DNA of 64,000 bases from Epiperipatus broadwayi (taxonomy: Eukaryota; Onychophora; Udeonychophora; Euonychophora; Peripatidae). Of this stretch, positions 1-10,799 are shown piece after piece. Numbering within the stretch: the stretch's first letter is position 1; every line of letters starts with the position of its first letter. The notes under the pieces are model-generated. The model worked only from the letters and a program-made list of their open reading frames with translations, was not told the origin of the DNA and searched no databases. The translations under genes and the position numbers were made by a program. The DNA lies in assembly GCA_028023455.1 (NCBI GenBank), contig JAQFVV010000112.1, forward strand, positions 2,480,001-2,544,000. The letters run 5' to 3'.

Positions 1-1416
1 CCAAAGAAGAAAGAAAAATCCCAGATTACAAGCCAGCCAAGGATTATTTTACATTATTGCTTGGAGGAAATATGGAGGAAGATGTAAAACTGAAACCACT
101 TTTTGTCTACCATTCTGAAAATCCATGTGCATTTAAAGGAATTGAAAAACCATCACTATTTGTTATATGGCAATCTAATAGGAAAGCATGGGTGACAAGA
201 GAAATTTTTATAGATTATGTTAAGACTTATCTATCACCTTTCATCACTAAATACTGTAGGAATAGAAATCACACAGACAAGGCCTTGTTACTAATAGACA
301 ATGCACCTGGACATCCTACGGACATCTCAGATTATGTAAGCAACATCCAATTCATGTTTTTACCACCGAACACCACATAACTTCTTCAACCTATGGATCA
401 AGGAACCATCACAACCTTCAAGTTGTATTATCTTCAAGAACTAATGAAGCATCTTGTCAACACTTTGGATATGGACACTGATAACACAATTCCACATCTC
501 TGGAAAACCTTCAATATGAAAACAGCTGTTGATTTTATAGGAAGTGCATGAAATAAGGTTACTAACACAGCTCTTAAACTTACATGGAAGAAAGTCTGCC
601 CACAACTCGTGCTCAAGTTGAAAAGGAAACCACTTCAATCATATGCAAAAATACATTTGACTTAATGAAGAAAGTGGGATTTACAGAAGTTGATGATGAT
701 AATATCGAAGAGCTTTTGGATTCACACATGAAAGAATTAACTAATGAGGAATTAATACAAATGGATGAAGAAGAAAAAAAGCAATGAAGAAAATATAATC
801 ATGAGACTATTAACAGCTTTTTGGATGAATCTGATCCTGACTTGGAATGCACCATTACATTTAAAAATGCCTTCAGTCAAATAATGAGACCTTATAAGAT
901 GTTATATGAAAAGAAAATTTAAGAAGCACATCAACTATCCAGTTTAACTTTTTCTTCAGGATCCTCAGCCAATCAACATCTGATGCATCTTCTCAAAAAA
1001 AAACGAAGATCAGGAAAAGATTTAGAAGACAACAATAGATATTAGAATGTGCAAACTGATAACTCAGAAAATGAAGCCAAGTGTTTTTTTTCTTTTTACA
1101 TATTCATACATACATACACATACAATACAATGCGTACATTACATACATATTTCAAGTGAATATCTGCATAATACAGCACAGTTTACACAAGCATATTATA
1201 TTAAGGGTTTTGGTTTTACATATTTTTATATACTGCATTCGATAAATAATTTTTTAATATGTACTTTATTCCCAAGTTAGTGTAATTTTTTAGTTTTACG
1301 AACCGACCAATTTTTTCCTTATAGACCCCCATTATAAATACGTATTCTCTATAGATATTCTTGCTTAACGACGAGTTTTGGAGAACCAATTGCCATCGCT
1401 AAGGTGGGTAAAGGTG
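1..1416 (+). mobile_element. Tigger/pogo-type DNA transposon, 3' part
   Basis: The window opens inside a Tigger-like element. Its transposase remnant occupies about 6-900. The 3' end at 1411-1416 (aaggtg) is followed by TA, the usual Tigger target duplication. The last ~160 bases (1255-1416) match 45345-45501, the right end of a short element with the same terminus, which supports the boundary. The left half lies outside the window. Confidence 0.8.
6..785 (+). pseudogene. TIGD1-like DDE transposase remnant
   Basis: This is the C-terminal half of a Tigger transposase (DDE_1 / TIGD1 family), the enzyme that cuts and rejoins Tigger ends. The reading frame enters at base 6 and shows LLLGGN, VYHSENP, NRKAWVT, the catalytic-region block LLIDNAPGHP and FLPPNTT. 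A TAA at 378-380 stands where the family has a sense codon before LLQPMDQG. A TGA at 549-551 replaces a likely Trp. After a frameshift the acidic tail (VDDDNIEELL, ELTNEELIQ) is read from about 584 to 785. The first catalytic Asp would lie upstream of the window. Two nonsense changes plus a frameshift make it inactive. Family assignment is secure; host domestication is unlikely. Confidence 0.85.
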
Positions 1417-2507
1417 TATATATAATTAAATACAATTAATATTGATTGCTTTGCAATACACAAGTTTGAAAGAGTGTAAAAAGAAAAAATATCAATTAAA
1501 GCAGATGAAAATTAAGTTTTAATTTAAGATGGTAAAAAGAAAAGAATTCAGACATTGAGAAACACCATGGCGAATGCTTGTCTATCTCTATAAAATTAGA
1601 TAGCAAGCTATATTTTCATTGAGATAGATTTAGCAAGTTTGTAACAGAAATATTTTTGGAACGGAATAAATTTTACAAAAGCAAGAAAAAAATATCCCAT
1701 CAATTCTGAAGTGTTACAATAATTATAGCTATTTATCACTAACTATATTCAAGAGAAATATTATAAATGGTCATCAAATAAATTCACACCTGGAAGTTTG
1801 GACTAAGAATATAGAATTGCAAAGTCTAGTAAATAAATATTTTTTAAAAAAAAAAAGATACATTGGTCATATCCCACAATGAATTACTATTTAGTAACTC
1901 AGGATTGATTTAAATATGCAAGCAATTACTTTTTCTGTTAAATATTATTGGTAATACAAATAGAAAATACATTAATCAAATATCTATTGTCAAAAAATTT
2001 ATATTATTTAAATAAAATTTCAAAGGCAATCTTTACCCTTTCTCAATAAATTAATCAATTCATATATATATTAACAAACAAAATTTTTTAAAAATTCAGT
2101 AAATACCTGTAAATTAATCAACCTAATTGTGATAAATTCATTTTTATCTTACACAGTTCTAGTTTACAATGAGAGAATAAAAGATCTATTGAAATTTTTA
2201 AAAAATCATAAATTCGAAAAAGCCTCAAAACCAATGGTTTTCAGATTAATGCTGTTTTAGTTGCATACATTTCTAACAAATGATTATAATACTTAACTTG
2301 GAAATCAGTTCTTGTAAAAGTGAAAGGGCAAAATAAATAAAAAAGTTGAAAGTTTGGTGCTATACTAAACTATAATTTACTTAAGTCAGTGAAGCAGAAA
2401 AATGTATATATCATTAATAAATAAGATTACATAAAAATAATTATATTGAAGTGAAAGAAACCTAAGTTAACACCAATTTGAAAAGTAAAAGAAAAACCAA
2501 TTAAATT

Positions 2508-3245
2508 ATCAATTTTAATCATTATCAGTCCACTATAGAATGAATATTTCTCCAATTTTAATCAAATTTTTAGCCTCTTTTTTCCACATCACATCAGCAA
2601 ACTGCCTTATTCATCTACCGATGTCAGACATAGCCTGGGTCTTTTATAAAAGTTTTTTTAAGATCATTTTAAGATTGCAAACGTTCATATATTATCATCT
2701 CTTCTAGCAATATGTCCATCCCAATTCCATTTCAGTCTCTTTATTCCTTCAATGACAGCAGTAATACCTGTATGATCTCTCATCTTCATGTTTTGTTTTC
2801 ATTCTCTTATTATTACTCCTTTCATATATTTCTCCATACTTCATCGAATGGTCTGAAGTCTGAATTGTTCTGCAGTTGGCGTGACCAAAATTCATAAATA
2901 ATAAATAGTGAACACATTTATTTAAAATTTCCTTTTTAAATACTGACATATTTCCTTTTAATATTAAATTATTTCTAGCAAAAATACTCCATCCAAATTT
3001 AATTCTATGATTAATTTCTTCCATCATGTTTTCATCTGAATTGACCTAGGAATTTGTAGTTGTCAACTTCTTCTAATTCATCATTATTCTTTTTTTTTTC
3101 TTGAAGGGAGAAAATCCATGAACATTACTTTAGTGTGTTTAGCATTAACCTTTAATCATACTTTCTTATTATCATCTGATCATTCTTGCAACATTTTCTG
3201 AAGCTCTAAAGCACTATTTGCAAAAGCAACCACATCATTAATTAA
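2508..3245 (-). mobile_element. RTE-like LINE copy A, 5'-truncated
   Basis: This is a decayed 3' fragment of the same family as the LINE at 19.1-22.4 kb. The minus strand encodes EEINHRIKFGWS and RNNLILKGNM, nearly identical to EEINHRIKLGWS and RNNLILKGNM in that copy. It keeps the same 3' start (attatcagtccact) and is truncated in the RT palm region near 3245. It carries many stops and frameshifts. Confidence 0.8.
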
Positions 3246-3740
3246 ATACACACACACACACATCATAACTTATAAATATATTTTAACATACCTATTAATA
3301 TTACAGAGTTCAACTCATTTTATACTTGTCTGACTAATCTTATAAATAGATGATTCAGTCACTTGTAGTTAAATAAAAAAAAAAAAATTAACCAATTAGA
3401 ATGTTAATCGAATTTTCCATTGTATCAGTCTCAAAATATTTAAATGTTTGCCTCTATTGTTATAATGTTTGCTTTATGGTTTATTTATAAGCTTAGATGA
3501 AAAATGGGTTAGTTTTTCTATCTACTTGTAATCTAGACTGTACAATTGTAGTTGGAATCGCTGGTTAAAGTGTAGATGGTAAGTTATCATATTAATTATA
3601 AAAATACCAGTTTAGTATTATTTATTATTATATGTGTAATTAAGGCAGATTTACAAGGATCTTAAAAATACTAGAAATTAATATCTTATGAAATGAATCT
3701 AGAAATTTAAACAAGTTTGCCCATTATAACATTCTGCCCT

Positions 3741-3868
3741 GCGAAGTTTAGTGCAGAGGTAGAGTATCAGACTCTGGATGGTAAGGTCCTCCAATTGCTG
3801 GCACTTCCAGCACTCAAACGTTTTTGAACTCGTGAGAAATAAAGCTATTTGATTATTTATTTATTTAA
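3741..3868 (+). repeat. tRNA-derived SINE, copy 1
   Basis: The head resembles a tRNA A box (gtgcagaggtagagtatcag, from 3751), followed by a degenerate B-box area, a body with tttttgaactcg, and a TTTA-rich tail (gattatttatttattt). It shares organisation and several word matches with 10633-10790. No flanking duplication was resolved. Confidence 0.5.
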
Positions 3869-4063
3869 CATTCTCAACTTACTTAAGAGATCTCTCCTAT
3901 TATGATTGATTTATAAGCATAGATGGCAGATAAAAAATGAGTTTATTTTTTTTGCTAGAATCTACAATATTAGATGCATAGCTGGTTAACGTGTATTGGT
4001 CAATTATTGTGATATTTGTTTATAAAAATGCTAATGTAGCATTTTGTATTGGTATATTTAAAA

Positions 4064-4346
4064 GATATTTTGCGGGTTCATATCTGTGTAAGATATTAAT
4101 TAGATATTCTAAGTTCTGACTTGATCACACAAGCCCTCAACTGGGAAATGAATGATACATAATAAATAATTTAATACTATATAAATACTGTTTACAGTGC
4201 TTCTACCACTATCTTTATAGACATTGTTTAAAATGCTTTTACATATACAAGTATAGTATTCATTTCCCAGTTGAGGGCTTGTGTAATTAAGTCAAAACAT
4301 TGCAATATTTCATTAAAATATTACATGGATTAATCCACAAAATGTC
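4064..4346. repeat. MITE with ~110-base inverted arms
   Basis: The inner arms cacaagccctcaactggga and its complement tcccagttgagggcttgtg are almost perfect. The outer arms (gatattttg ... aatgtc) are diverged. There is no coding capacity. The termini resemble those at 6479-6806, so I treat the two as one family. Confidence 0.7.
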
Positions 4347-5069
4347 TTATATCTGTAACCTGTGAAAACATTTGTATGAACGTATATATATTATTATTAT
4401 TCTAATTCTCCACATAAAGGAAATTATTCTATGTATGGGTCATCAGTAAAATCTTCATCTCAGTTTACTACTAATTCTTTTAATTCACTTGGAGTTTATT
4501 ACATGTGCATTGATTATAGCCTTTCATTACTTGAAAATTTCAATAATGTTCAAAATACTTGTATTTTCAATATGGTTCAAAATTTTCTAGATAAAATATT
4601 CAATCAAGAATCTGATTGACTTATGAGTTCAAGGAATGTTTTGTAATTGTCTTTTGTGAAAGATGATGTATTCTTTATTAATTGGGACATACTAGCTTTA
4701 AAGATTGCTGGCAGAAAAGATCAGTTTAACGTGATAAATATTGATACAATAAATTAAAACAAATGTGCATTTTGCTGAACTGGTAACAATGTAAAGTAAT
4801 TACTCCTTAGCAAAGTTTAAACAAACCATTTAATCAATTTAGCAATAACATACTCTTATCAACTTTGATATCATGTTAAAATACATAGACAATCAGATCC
4901 TCCAGGGTAATTGTTTTATGGTTTCAACACAATTCGTCAGCTGGCCTAGAATCCAGAGTTAGTGCAATGTAATGTGCACAGATTTTGACATACAAATATC
5001 AAACTCAAACTGACTAAATTTTAAAATGCAAAAGCTAGTAAAAAAGAAATATTACCCAGAAAAATATTA

Positions 5070-5214
5070 TTTGACCCAAATCAAGATAATAACTGGTATA
5101 TGGAAATTTTTGCTTTTGTATTGACTTTTTAAATGGCATCAACTGGATACCATTTATGGTCAATTCAAAAGCAAAAATTTCCATATATCGGTTATTATCT
5201 CAATTTGGGTCAAA
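5070..5214. repeat. Short palindromic element
   Basis: Arms of about 55 bases face each other: tttgacccaaat and atggaaatttttgcttttg on the left, with their complements ending at 5214. The loop is short and no ORF is present. It can fold into a hairpin. Superfamily unknown. Confidence 0.75.
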
Positions 5215-5881
5215 AGCTAGTAAAAGTAAATTTGTTCTTATTTAAACTTTGCTAAAAAATAATTAATTTGTACTACTATCAGTTTGGTAGTATGTATATT
5301 TGGTGTATGATAAAGTGGATTATCAATTAATATTCATTACTGTTTGTAATGATAATTTGCAGATATTTTCAACTTCACCTTAGGCTAATTTACTGCAGAA
5401 CTCAAATATCCAATACAATAAAACAATCACTTTGCTCTTTAAAATCTAATTAATCTAGAGTTTAGTATTTAATAATTTTAATATCTGTGAAAAATCACAG
5501 CTATTAAACATGCATCATTGGGAATATAAATTTTATTCTCAAACCAACTAAGTCCAAATACATTACTATAATTCATAAATCAGATTTCTAAAGAATCATT
5601 ATAAACAAATTTGTCAAAAATGACTACTTTCTCATATTACTGTGAATTTATTTGAAATTATAAGCTGCTTTGATAGTTATAAAAATCACTACAATTTTGA
5701 AAGTTTCACACTTTCAAAGTATTGCTGCTTAGTTTATTTACTATTTAAGAAGCTGGAGGAAGGGGGGTGTAAGATAAAACTGACTATTTTTTATATAATA
5801 AATTGACAATTTGAAGCAAGTTTGTTAAAAAGATTTGGTAGTGTTTGGTTACGCATACTCTGGCACCAGGTGATGCAAAAA

Positions 5882-6088
5882 TGGCTGAAATTATTTATGG
5901 GCAAAAAACCAAAGAAAAGGCTGAAATCATCGATGCAAAAAATAAAAAATCATTGACTGACAAAAAAAAACACTGAAATCATCGATGAAAAAAAAAAAAA
6001 AATTGCTGAAATCATCGATAGACAAAAAAAAAAAAAACGCTGACAAAAAAAAAAAAACGCTGAAATCATTGATGGACAAAAAAAATCA
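5882..6088. repeat. Minisatellite, ~35-base unit
   Basis: About six imperfect tandem units contain gctgaaatcatcgatg followed by a poly-A-like run (gacaaaaaaa). Unit length varies through the A-run. The minus-strand reading frame across it is low complexity (F/C/S repeats) and not a gene. Confidence 0.8.
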
Positions 6089-6478
6089 CAAAACCTTAAA
6101 TATAGACTAATACATAGTAAGTACTTAAATATAGATCTACCCTCCCGCATGGAGCATTAAAATGAAAAATGACATAATACAAACACTACTAAAGAGTTTA
6201 TAGGGATCTGACATGAATTATAGTAATGTATTTGGAGTTAGCTTAAAGTTCCTATTTATAACGAAAGTTCTTTATACATTATATTGAAATACAACCAGTA
6301 GGTTGCTACCAGCCAAAGAGCATTGTTGTTTACATCATGAAAAAATTATACTTGAAGAATCGATTATTTTAGTTTAGTGTCAAAGTTGGTAAAAGTATAC
6401 ATTAAAATGAAAGTTATAATAGACTACAGATATAAATGATATTGCCAGATTCATCGTGTATAATAATATTAATGTGCT

Positions 6479-6806
6479 GACATTTTGGCTGGATCAAATG
6501 ACCATCAACTGGGTAATGAATGTTATCATAAAAACCATTATAAAAGTGTTGTAAGTATTGTCATATAACAGTATTAAAGGTTTAACAAATAAACAACACG
6601 AAATTCTAAAAAGTTTCTAATTTTTTTAATAGTTTATATATATATATATTATCATTCCATTCCCATCTTTATATTTTTAAAATGTTCTGTTGTTTTCTAT
6701 TAGTTGACCCTTTAATCTTGTTATATATTAATAATTACAGTGCCTCTATAATAGTTTTTAACATCGATGACTCAGTTGATGGCCAGCGCTACTCAGAAAA
6801 AATGTC
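6479..6806. repeat. MITE, second member of the 4.1 kb family
   Basis: The left end gacattttggctggatcaa with ccatcaactgggtaatgaat faces a complementary right end (cagttgatggccag ... aaaatgtc). The terminus gacattttt/g and the block atcaactggg.aatgaat are shared with 4064-4346. No ORF. Confidence 0.6.
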
Positions 6807-7279
6807 AATATATCAGTACTATGAATCAATCTGAATAATACCATGTATATATATATATTTGAAAATCTATTAAAATATTACTTTATTTCATATAAGTAAA
6901 TAAAGATATAACAAAAGGTAAATAATTCCCAATATGCATTTCTGATGAACCAGCCTCATCAGTTGGTCTAGACTACCACAATCCCTTGAATATTCTCATC
7001 GCTATTTATCCATTATACTTTGTTATGATTTATTTTACTATGGTACAACTATTATACAACTTTAGCAATATATTTTAAGGTTAGTATATCAAAGTTGTTA
7101 CTAACTATATATATATTTAATATTATGCATATATGAAAAACAGGTTAAAGTAAAACTATATTAGAATTTATAAGATACATTGATTATTAACTGAGTTTAA
7201 AATCTATATTTGGACTACTACTGCTAAAACAATCTCTAGCCTAATAAATAGCTATGAATAACATATATATATATATGAC

Positions 7280-7454
7280 CATTAGAAACAAATCAACACT
7301 TCGACAATCCCAATTTGGATATCAATCAACAATCTCAAATTGTTGTCAAGGCAACCTGCTCTTGTTGTTAAAAAGGATGTTGCCTCAACAACAGTTTGAG
7401 ATTATTGATTGTTATCCAAATTGGGATTGTCTAAGTGTTGACTTGTTTTTAATG
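7280..7454. repeat. Palindromic MITE-like element
   Basis: Arms of about 75 bases contain gacaatcccaatttggat, caatctcaaattgttg and aaggcaac, with their complements on the right. The apparent reading frame across it is an artefact of the palindrome. Confidence 0.75.
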
Positions 7455-7649
7455 CTTACTTATACACCCATTTAGTCTTGAATATATTACACTTATATAT
7501 ATATATATAATGATAAAATAACATTGAGACTTGTAAAATAATTTCACACATGTAGATTATCTCATAACAAAACAATTGATTAAACAATTAACAATGTTAA
7601 TTATAATTCCTAAATGACAAGTAGAAGTTAAAATATGTTTTTAATTACT

Positions 7650-9305
7650 TATGTCATCATTTTCAATCACTACCAATTCACTGCAGGATGATCTCTCCAA
7701 ATTTAATCCAGTTTCTACAATATCTAGCCTCTCTTCTTCATCATACCAGCAAACTTTCTTATTTTATCCATCTATCTTATATAAGGTCTCTTTCCAAATC
7801 GTTTACATTTTCTTAAAATTTAAACTTCAATAGACCATGTATTACCATCTCTTCTAGCAGGAATTCCATTTGTCTCTCAACTCTTTCATTGATGTCAGTA
7901 ATATCAATTTATTCACTCACCCACATATTTCATTTTCAATGTCTTCTCGCTCCTAACACAGTTTCCATATTTTATTGAGTGGTCTGAAGTTTCTGTATTG
8001 TTTTTCTATTAAGTACTCAAATTTTACAAACTGGTACTACATACATTAAAAACTTCCTTTGCAAACACATTGGCAAATTTCCTTTTAATACTGAATTATT
8101 TCTACTAAAAGCAACCCATTCAAGCTTAATTCTATGATGAATTTCATCCATTGTTTCCATATATATTAAAATCTGAACAAAGTATCTAGAATTTATTTAA
8201 ATTCATCAAACACATAATTATCAATCTTTATTCCTTTAATCTTTTAAACATTTATCTGTCCTATTTTTTTTGACTTTTTATATGACAAATCTTGCAATAT
8301 ATGGCCGGGGAGGAGCCAAAAATAATCCGAATCCTTCTCTGGTTTGCCTATCTGTTGTAATATATGCTTCAACTTTTACTTACTTCTTGCAGGGATTCTT
8401 CTACATCAATCTACCAAATGACATCATTTTATGAAATCGGGAGGCCATGTAGTAGCAAATATTTTTGTAAAATGCATTTCTCATATTTGTTAATTTTTTT
8501 ATAATAGCTGAAATATTCGAACAATTAACACTGATTTTTTTTTGACACAAGTGGCATGTATCTCTCAGATTTAGTTTGTAACAGTCAGGTATTTTATTTG
8601 CAAGTTCTGAAACATTTAAGTGATGCGGTAAAATGTAAACATCCCATTTTGCACAAATAAAAGAATGCAAACTCCACTCCCAACAGTATTATCTCTCAAA
8701 GCCATGAGTGCACTCTTTTTAATTAAATTCAGCAATAACCCAGCACTTATCTATCAGTGGTACTCACTCAATCTTGCTTTGTGCAATTTTTTTAAATCTC
8801 TCAAATGAAAAAATGTCTTTTTTTTTTTTTTTTTGCAAATTTAGAACCAAGAAAAAAATGACAGCATTAAAATGCACCACTTTGCAAGCATTTTCAGACT
8901 ATTTTGAAAAGTGAGAAACTGTTTTAGACCAGTGCATTGCATTAAATAGACTATACTTTTTAAAATGATCCAATTTGAACACCTAAAAATTTACAATTTT
9001 TTATTACAAAATTTCCGAATATTTTTGGGTCCCCATGTATTTTTGGAGCTCAGAAGCATTATTTATAAAAATACTCCCATCAACTGCAGAATCTATATAG
9101 CTCAAATAATCACATTTATTTTTACTCCTCTAGCTTCCCATTTTAATTCACCAAACACTTCTTGCGAAATTGTTATAAACATTTTGGAGATATGGAATCA
9201 CCCTGTTGTACACCCTTCTCAATGTTAACCTGCATAGTATTAATAGGTAATCTGATCATTGCTTTTGCATTTTGATAAATATTCTTCAGAATGTCAGTAT
9301 TCCAA
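7650..9305 (-). mobile_element. RTE-like LINE copy B, split by an insertion
   Basis: The 3' part (7650-8299) and a more 5' RT part (9038-9305) are collinear with the 19.1-22.4 kb LINE. For example, gcattatttataaaaata matches that copy's gcattatttgcaaaaaca, and tggagatatggaatcaccctg matches tggagatatggagtcacc. The two parts are separated by a 738-base element at 8300-9037. The copy is truncated at about 9305 and is followed by PLE sequence. Confidence 0.8.
8300..9037. mobile_element. TA-flanked DNA element nested in LINE copy B
   Basis: The ends are imperfect inverted repeats: tatggccggggaggagcc then aaaaataatccgaat on the left; the complement of the right end reads catggggacccaaaaatatt then cggaa. 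TA lies on both sides (8298-8299 and 9038-9039), and the interrupted LINE resumes directly. This suggests a Tc1/mariner-type or other TA-target non-autonomous element. The 89-codon minus-strand frame at 8401-8670 matches nothing I know and is probably not coding. Confidence 0.6.
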
Positions 9306-9382
9306 GTTTATATTTTAAGTATAGCATATAAAAGCGATTTACCCGCTGACAAAGAAGCTGCAAAAACCAAAAACAATTAAAT

Positions 9383-9423
9383 GGGCCGAGCGCTTTCGAG
9401 GTTTTCCCTCATATTCATGGCCA
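9383..9423 (-). ncRNA. Hammerhead-ribozyme-like block in PLE 3' tail (candidate)
   Basis: On the minus strand a 4-bp stem (gagg / cctc, loop gaaaa) is followed by gaaa, the palindrome gcgc, then tc and ggcc. An upstream ggcc could pair with the downstream ggcc as stem I. PLEs are known to carry hammerhead motifs. The 5' core here reads atgaatatga instead of ctganga, so catalysis is doubtful. This is a structural reading by eye only. Confidence 0.3.
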
Positions 9424-9475
9424 ACATAAGTTATAAATCATTTATGTAGTACTGTTAACTAATAAAATATGCAAA

Positions 9476-10039
9476 TTAGTTTGTCCATTTTTTCAAGATA
9501 GAAAAGCATGTGTCGCGTCTATTGATGGAATTGTTGTCACTGATAATAAAATACGCCTCCTTGACTTTTCTTTTGCAGTCGTTGGCTTCAGAGCATACTA
9601 TCCTAGGGTTGCCTGGTTCAAACACATGGCCAGCCTGCTTCTCATGTTCCAAGAATATTGAAAAGTTATCATTGTTCTTTTTTGCTCTTCTGTAAGTATA
9701 AATGTGTTGAGCAGCTCTATTATGAACAGTGGCCTTGGTTTCCCCATAGTATGTGGCACTGCATCCAGCCTGAGGGCATGAAATACTGTATTCGACCTGG
9801 GATGTCTGAGATGGATATGTTCTATCCTTAGAATTATTAATAAGTCTGTTAGTATTAGGGGGAGTGCGGAAGCCAACCTTAAATTTACCAGCCAAAGTCT
9901 TTATCATCTGTTGTGATAATTTGGGAATATAAGGGAGGGTAATTTGTGGTTTATCTTTACTTATGTGGTTAGTTATTGATTTTAAGTATGCAGAATCCAA
10001 TCCTTGAGCTTGAAAATTGATTTTAAGTTGTCTATACAA
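9476..10039 (-). pseudogene. PLE C-terminal region with GIY-YIG endonuclease
   Basis: This open frame of 187 codons is the C-terminal end of a PLE polyprotein (reverse transcriptase followed by a GIY-YIG nuclease that nicks target DNA). Visible blocks are FKVGFRTPPNTNRLINNSKD (a linker typical of PLEs), EYSISCPQAGCSATYYGET (the GIY-YIG pair, here YSI and YYG), AAQHIYTYRRA, and a late KVKEAYFI with the conserved Glu, then INRRDTC. The reverse transcriptase is missing, so the copy is truncated even though this stretch has no stop. The start shown is only the first Met in the open frame. Confidence 0.8.
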
Positions 10040-10082
10040 TGTTTAAACAATAGTTTCATAATACCATTAATGTTGTGTTCAG

Positions 10083-10270
10083 AGAGATTACTCAAGTGGT
10101 AGACTTTAGAACTAAAGATTTCCAGATGTTCAATCATCATAACTTCTTGATCAATTAACCATGATTATTATATTAAGGCTTACGTTTTTTTTTTGTTTTA
10201 AAAAAACATTTTATGGTTAGTGATATTGGTATTAGCTGATGAAGGGATTGCTCTGAAACTGGTGCTGTGA
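10083..10270 (+). repeat. tRNA-derived SINE-like repeat
   Basis: The tRNA-like head reads actcaagtggtagactttag, then actaaagatttccagatgtt and caatc in the B-box position. The distal part holds gctgatgaagggattgctct and gaaactggtgctgtg (10235-10269), a layout seen in SINEs with a conserved distal domain. Low divergence cannot be judged from one copy. Confidence 0.45.
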
Positions 10271-10632
10271 TCTATACATTATCATAGTTCAAGATTCAGA
10301 ATTTGCTATTATAACATCTTAGCTAAGTAATGAATTAATAAAAAGCTCTTAAATGCTTTCACTTTCAATAGATCACTCTGAAGTAAAATGAAAAAAAAAA
10401 AAACACATCTAACAGCATATTATATGTAAGCATAAATAGTCGTGTGATCTGAATTCTATGTTATTTTGAGATTAGACTTAAAATAATATTAAGTGGTTAA
10501 TGAAATTTAAGTGTTTTATTGTATGATCTGTCATTCAGTTAATTGATATCATGTTAATAATAATTTTTAATTCTATTAATTTAGTAGTAAATATTAACTA
10601 ATTCACTATTATCAATACATATTCATACAATT

Positions 10633-10790
10633 ATGTGGTTTGGTGCAGTGTAGAATGTCAGACTAGTGCAAGATCTTTGGATCAATTCTAGTTTTGGCAT
10701 TTGAGGCTTGAATGTTTTGTGAATTCCAAGCAAAATGATAAAGAATGTGTGAATATTCAGGAATATTTGATTGAATTAGCAACAATAAAG
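10633..10790 (+). repeat. tRNA-derived SINE, copy 2
   Basis: The head tttggtgcagtgtagaatgt then cagact resembles that of copy 1 at 3751. ggatcaattctag is in the B-box position, and the body tttggcatttgaggcttgaa then tgttttgtgaattcc matches the body of copy 1 loosely. Confidence 0.5.
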
Positions 10791-10799
10791 TTATGAGTA

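Larger units (their letters stand above)
9320..10050 (-). mobile_element. Penelope-like element (PLE) fragment 1
   Basis: This is a 5'-truncated PLE made of the GIY-YIG C-terminal coding part plus a ~150-base 3' tail. The tail contains the block gaaagcgctcggcc on the minus strand (about 9383-9398), which is also seen in part at the ends of the 40 kb PLE pair. It abuts the truncated LINE copy B. Confidence 0.75.

Noticed and set aside
5950-6150. 66-codon minus-strand frame rich in Phe, Cys and Ser
   Set aside because: It is the complement of the minisatellite A-runs; low complexity, no start context or motif.
7254-7475. 73-codon plus-strand frame
   Set aside because: It spans a palindromic element; reading frame arises from the repeat arms.
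8401-8670. 89-codon frame with CHLCQ and spaced Cys/His
   Set aside because: No recognisable zinc-finger spacing; sits in a non-autonomous element, no support as a gene.
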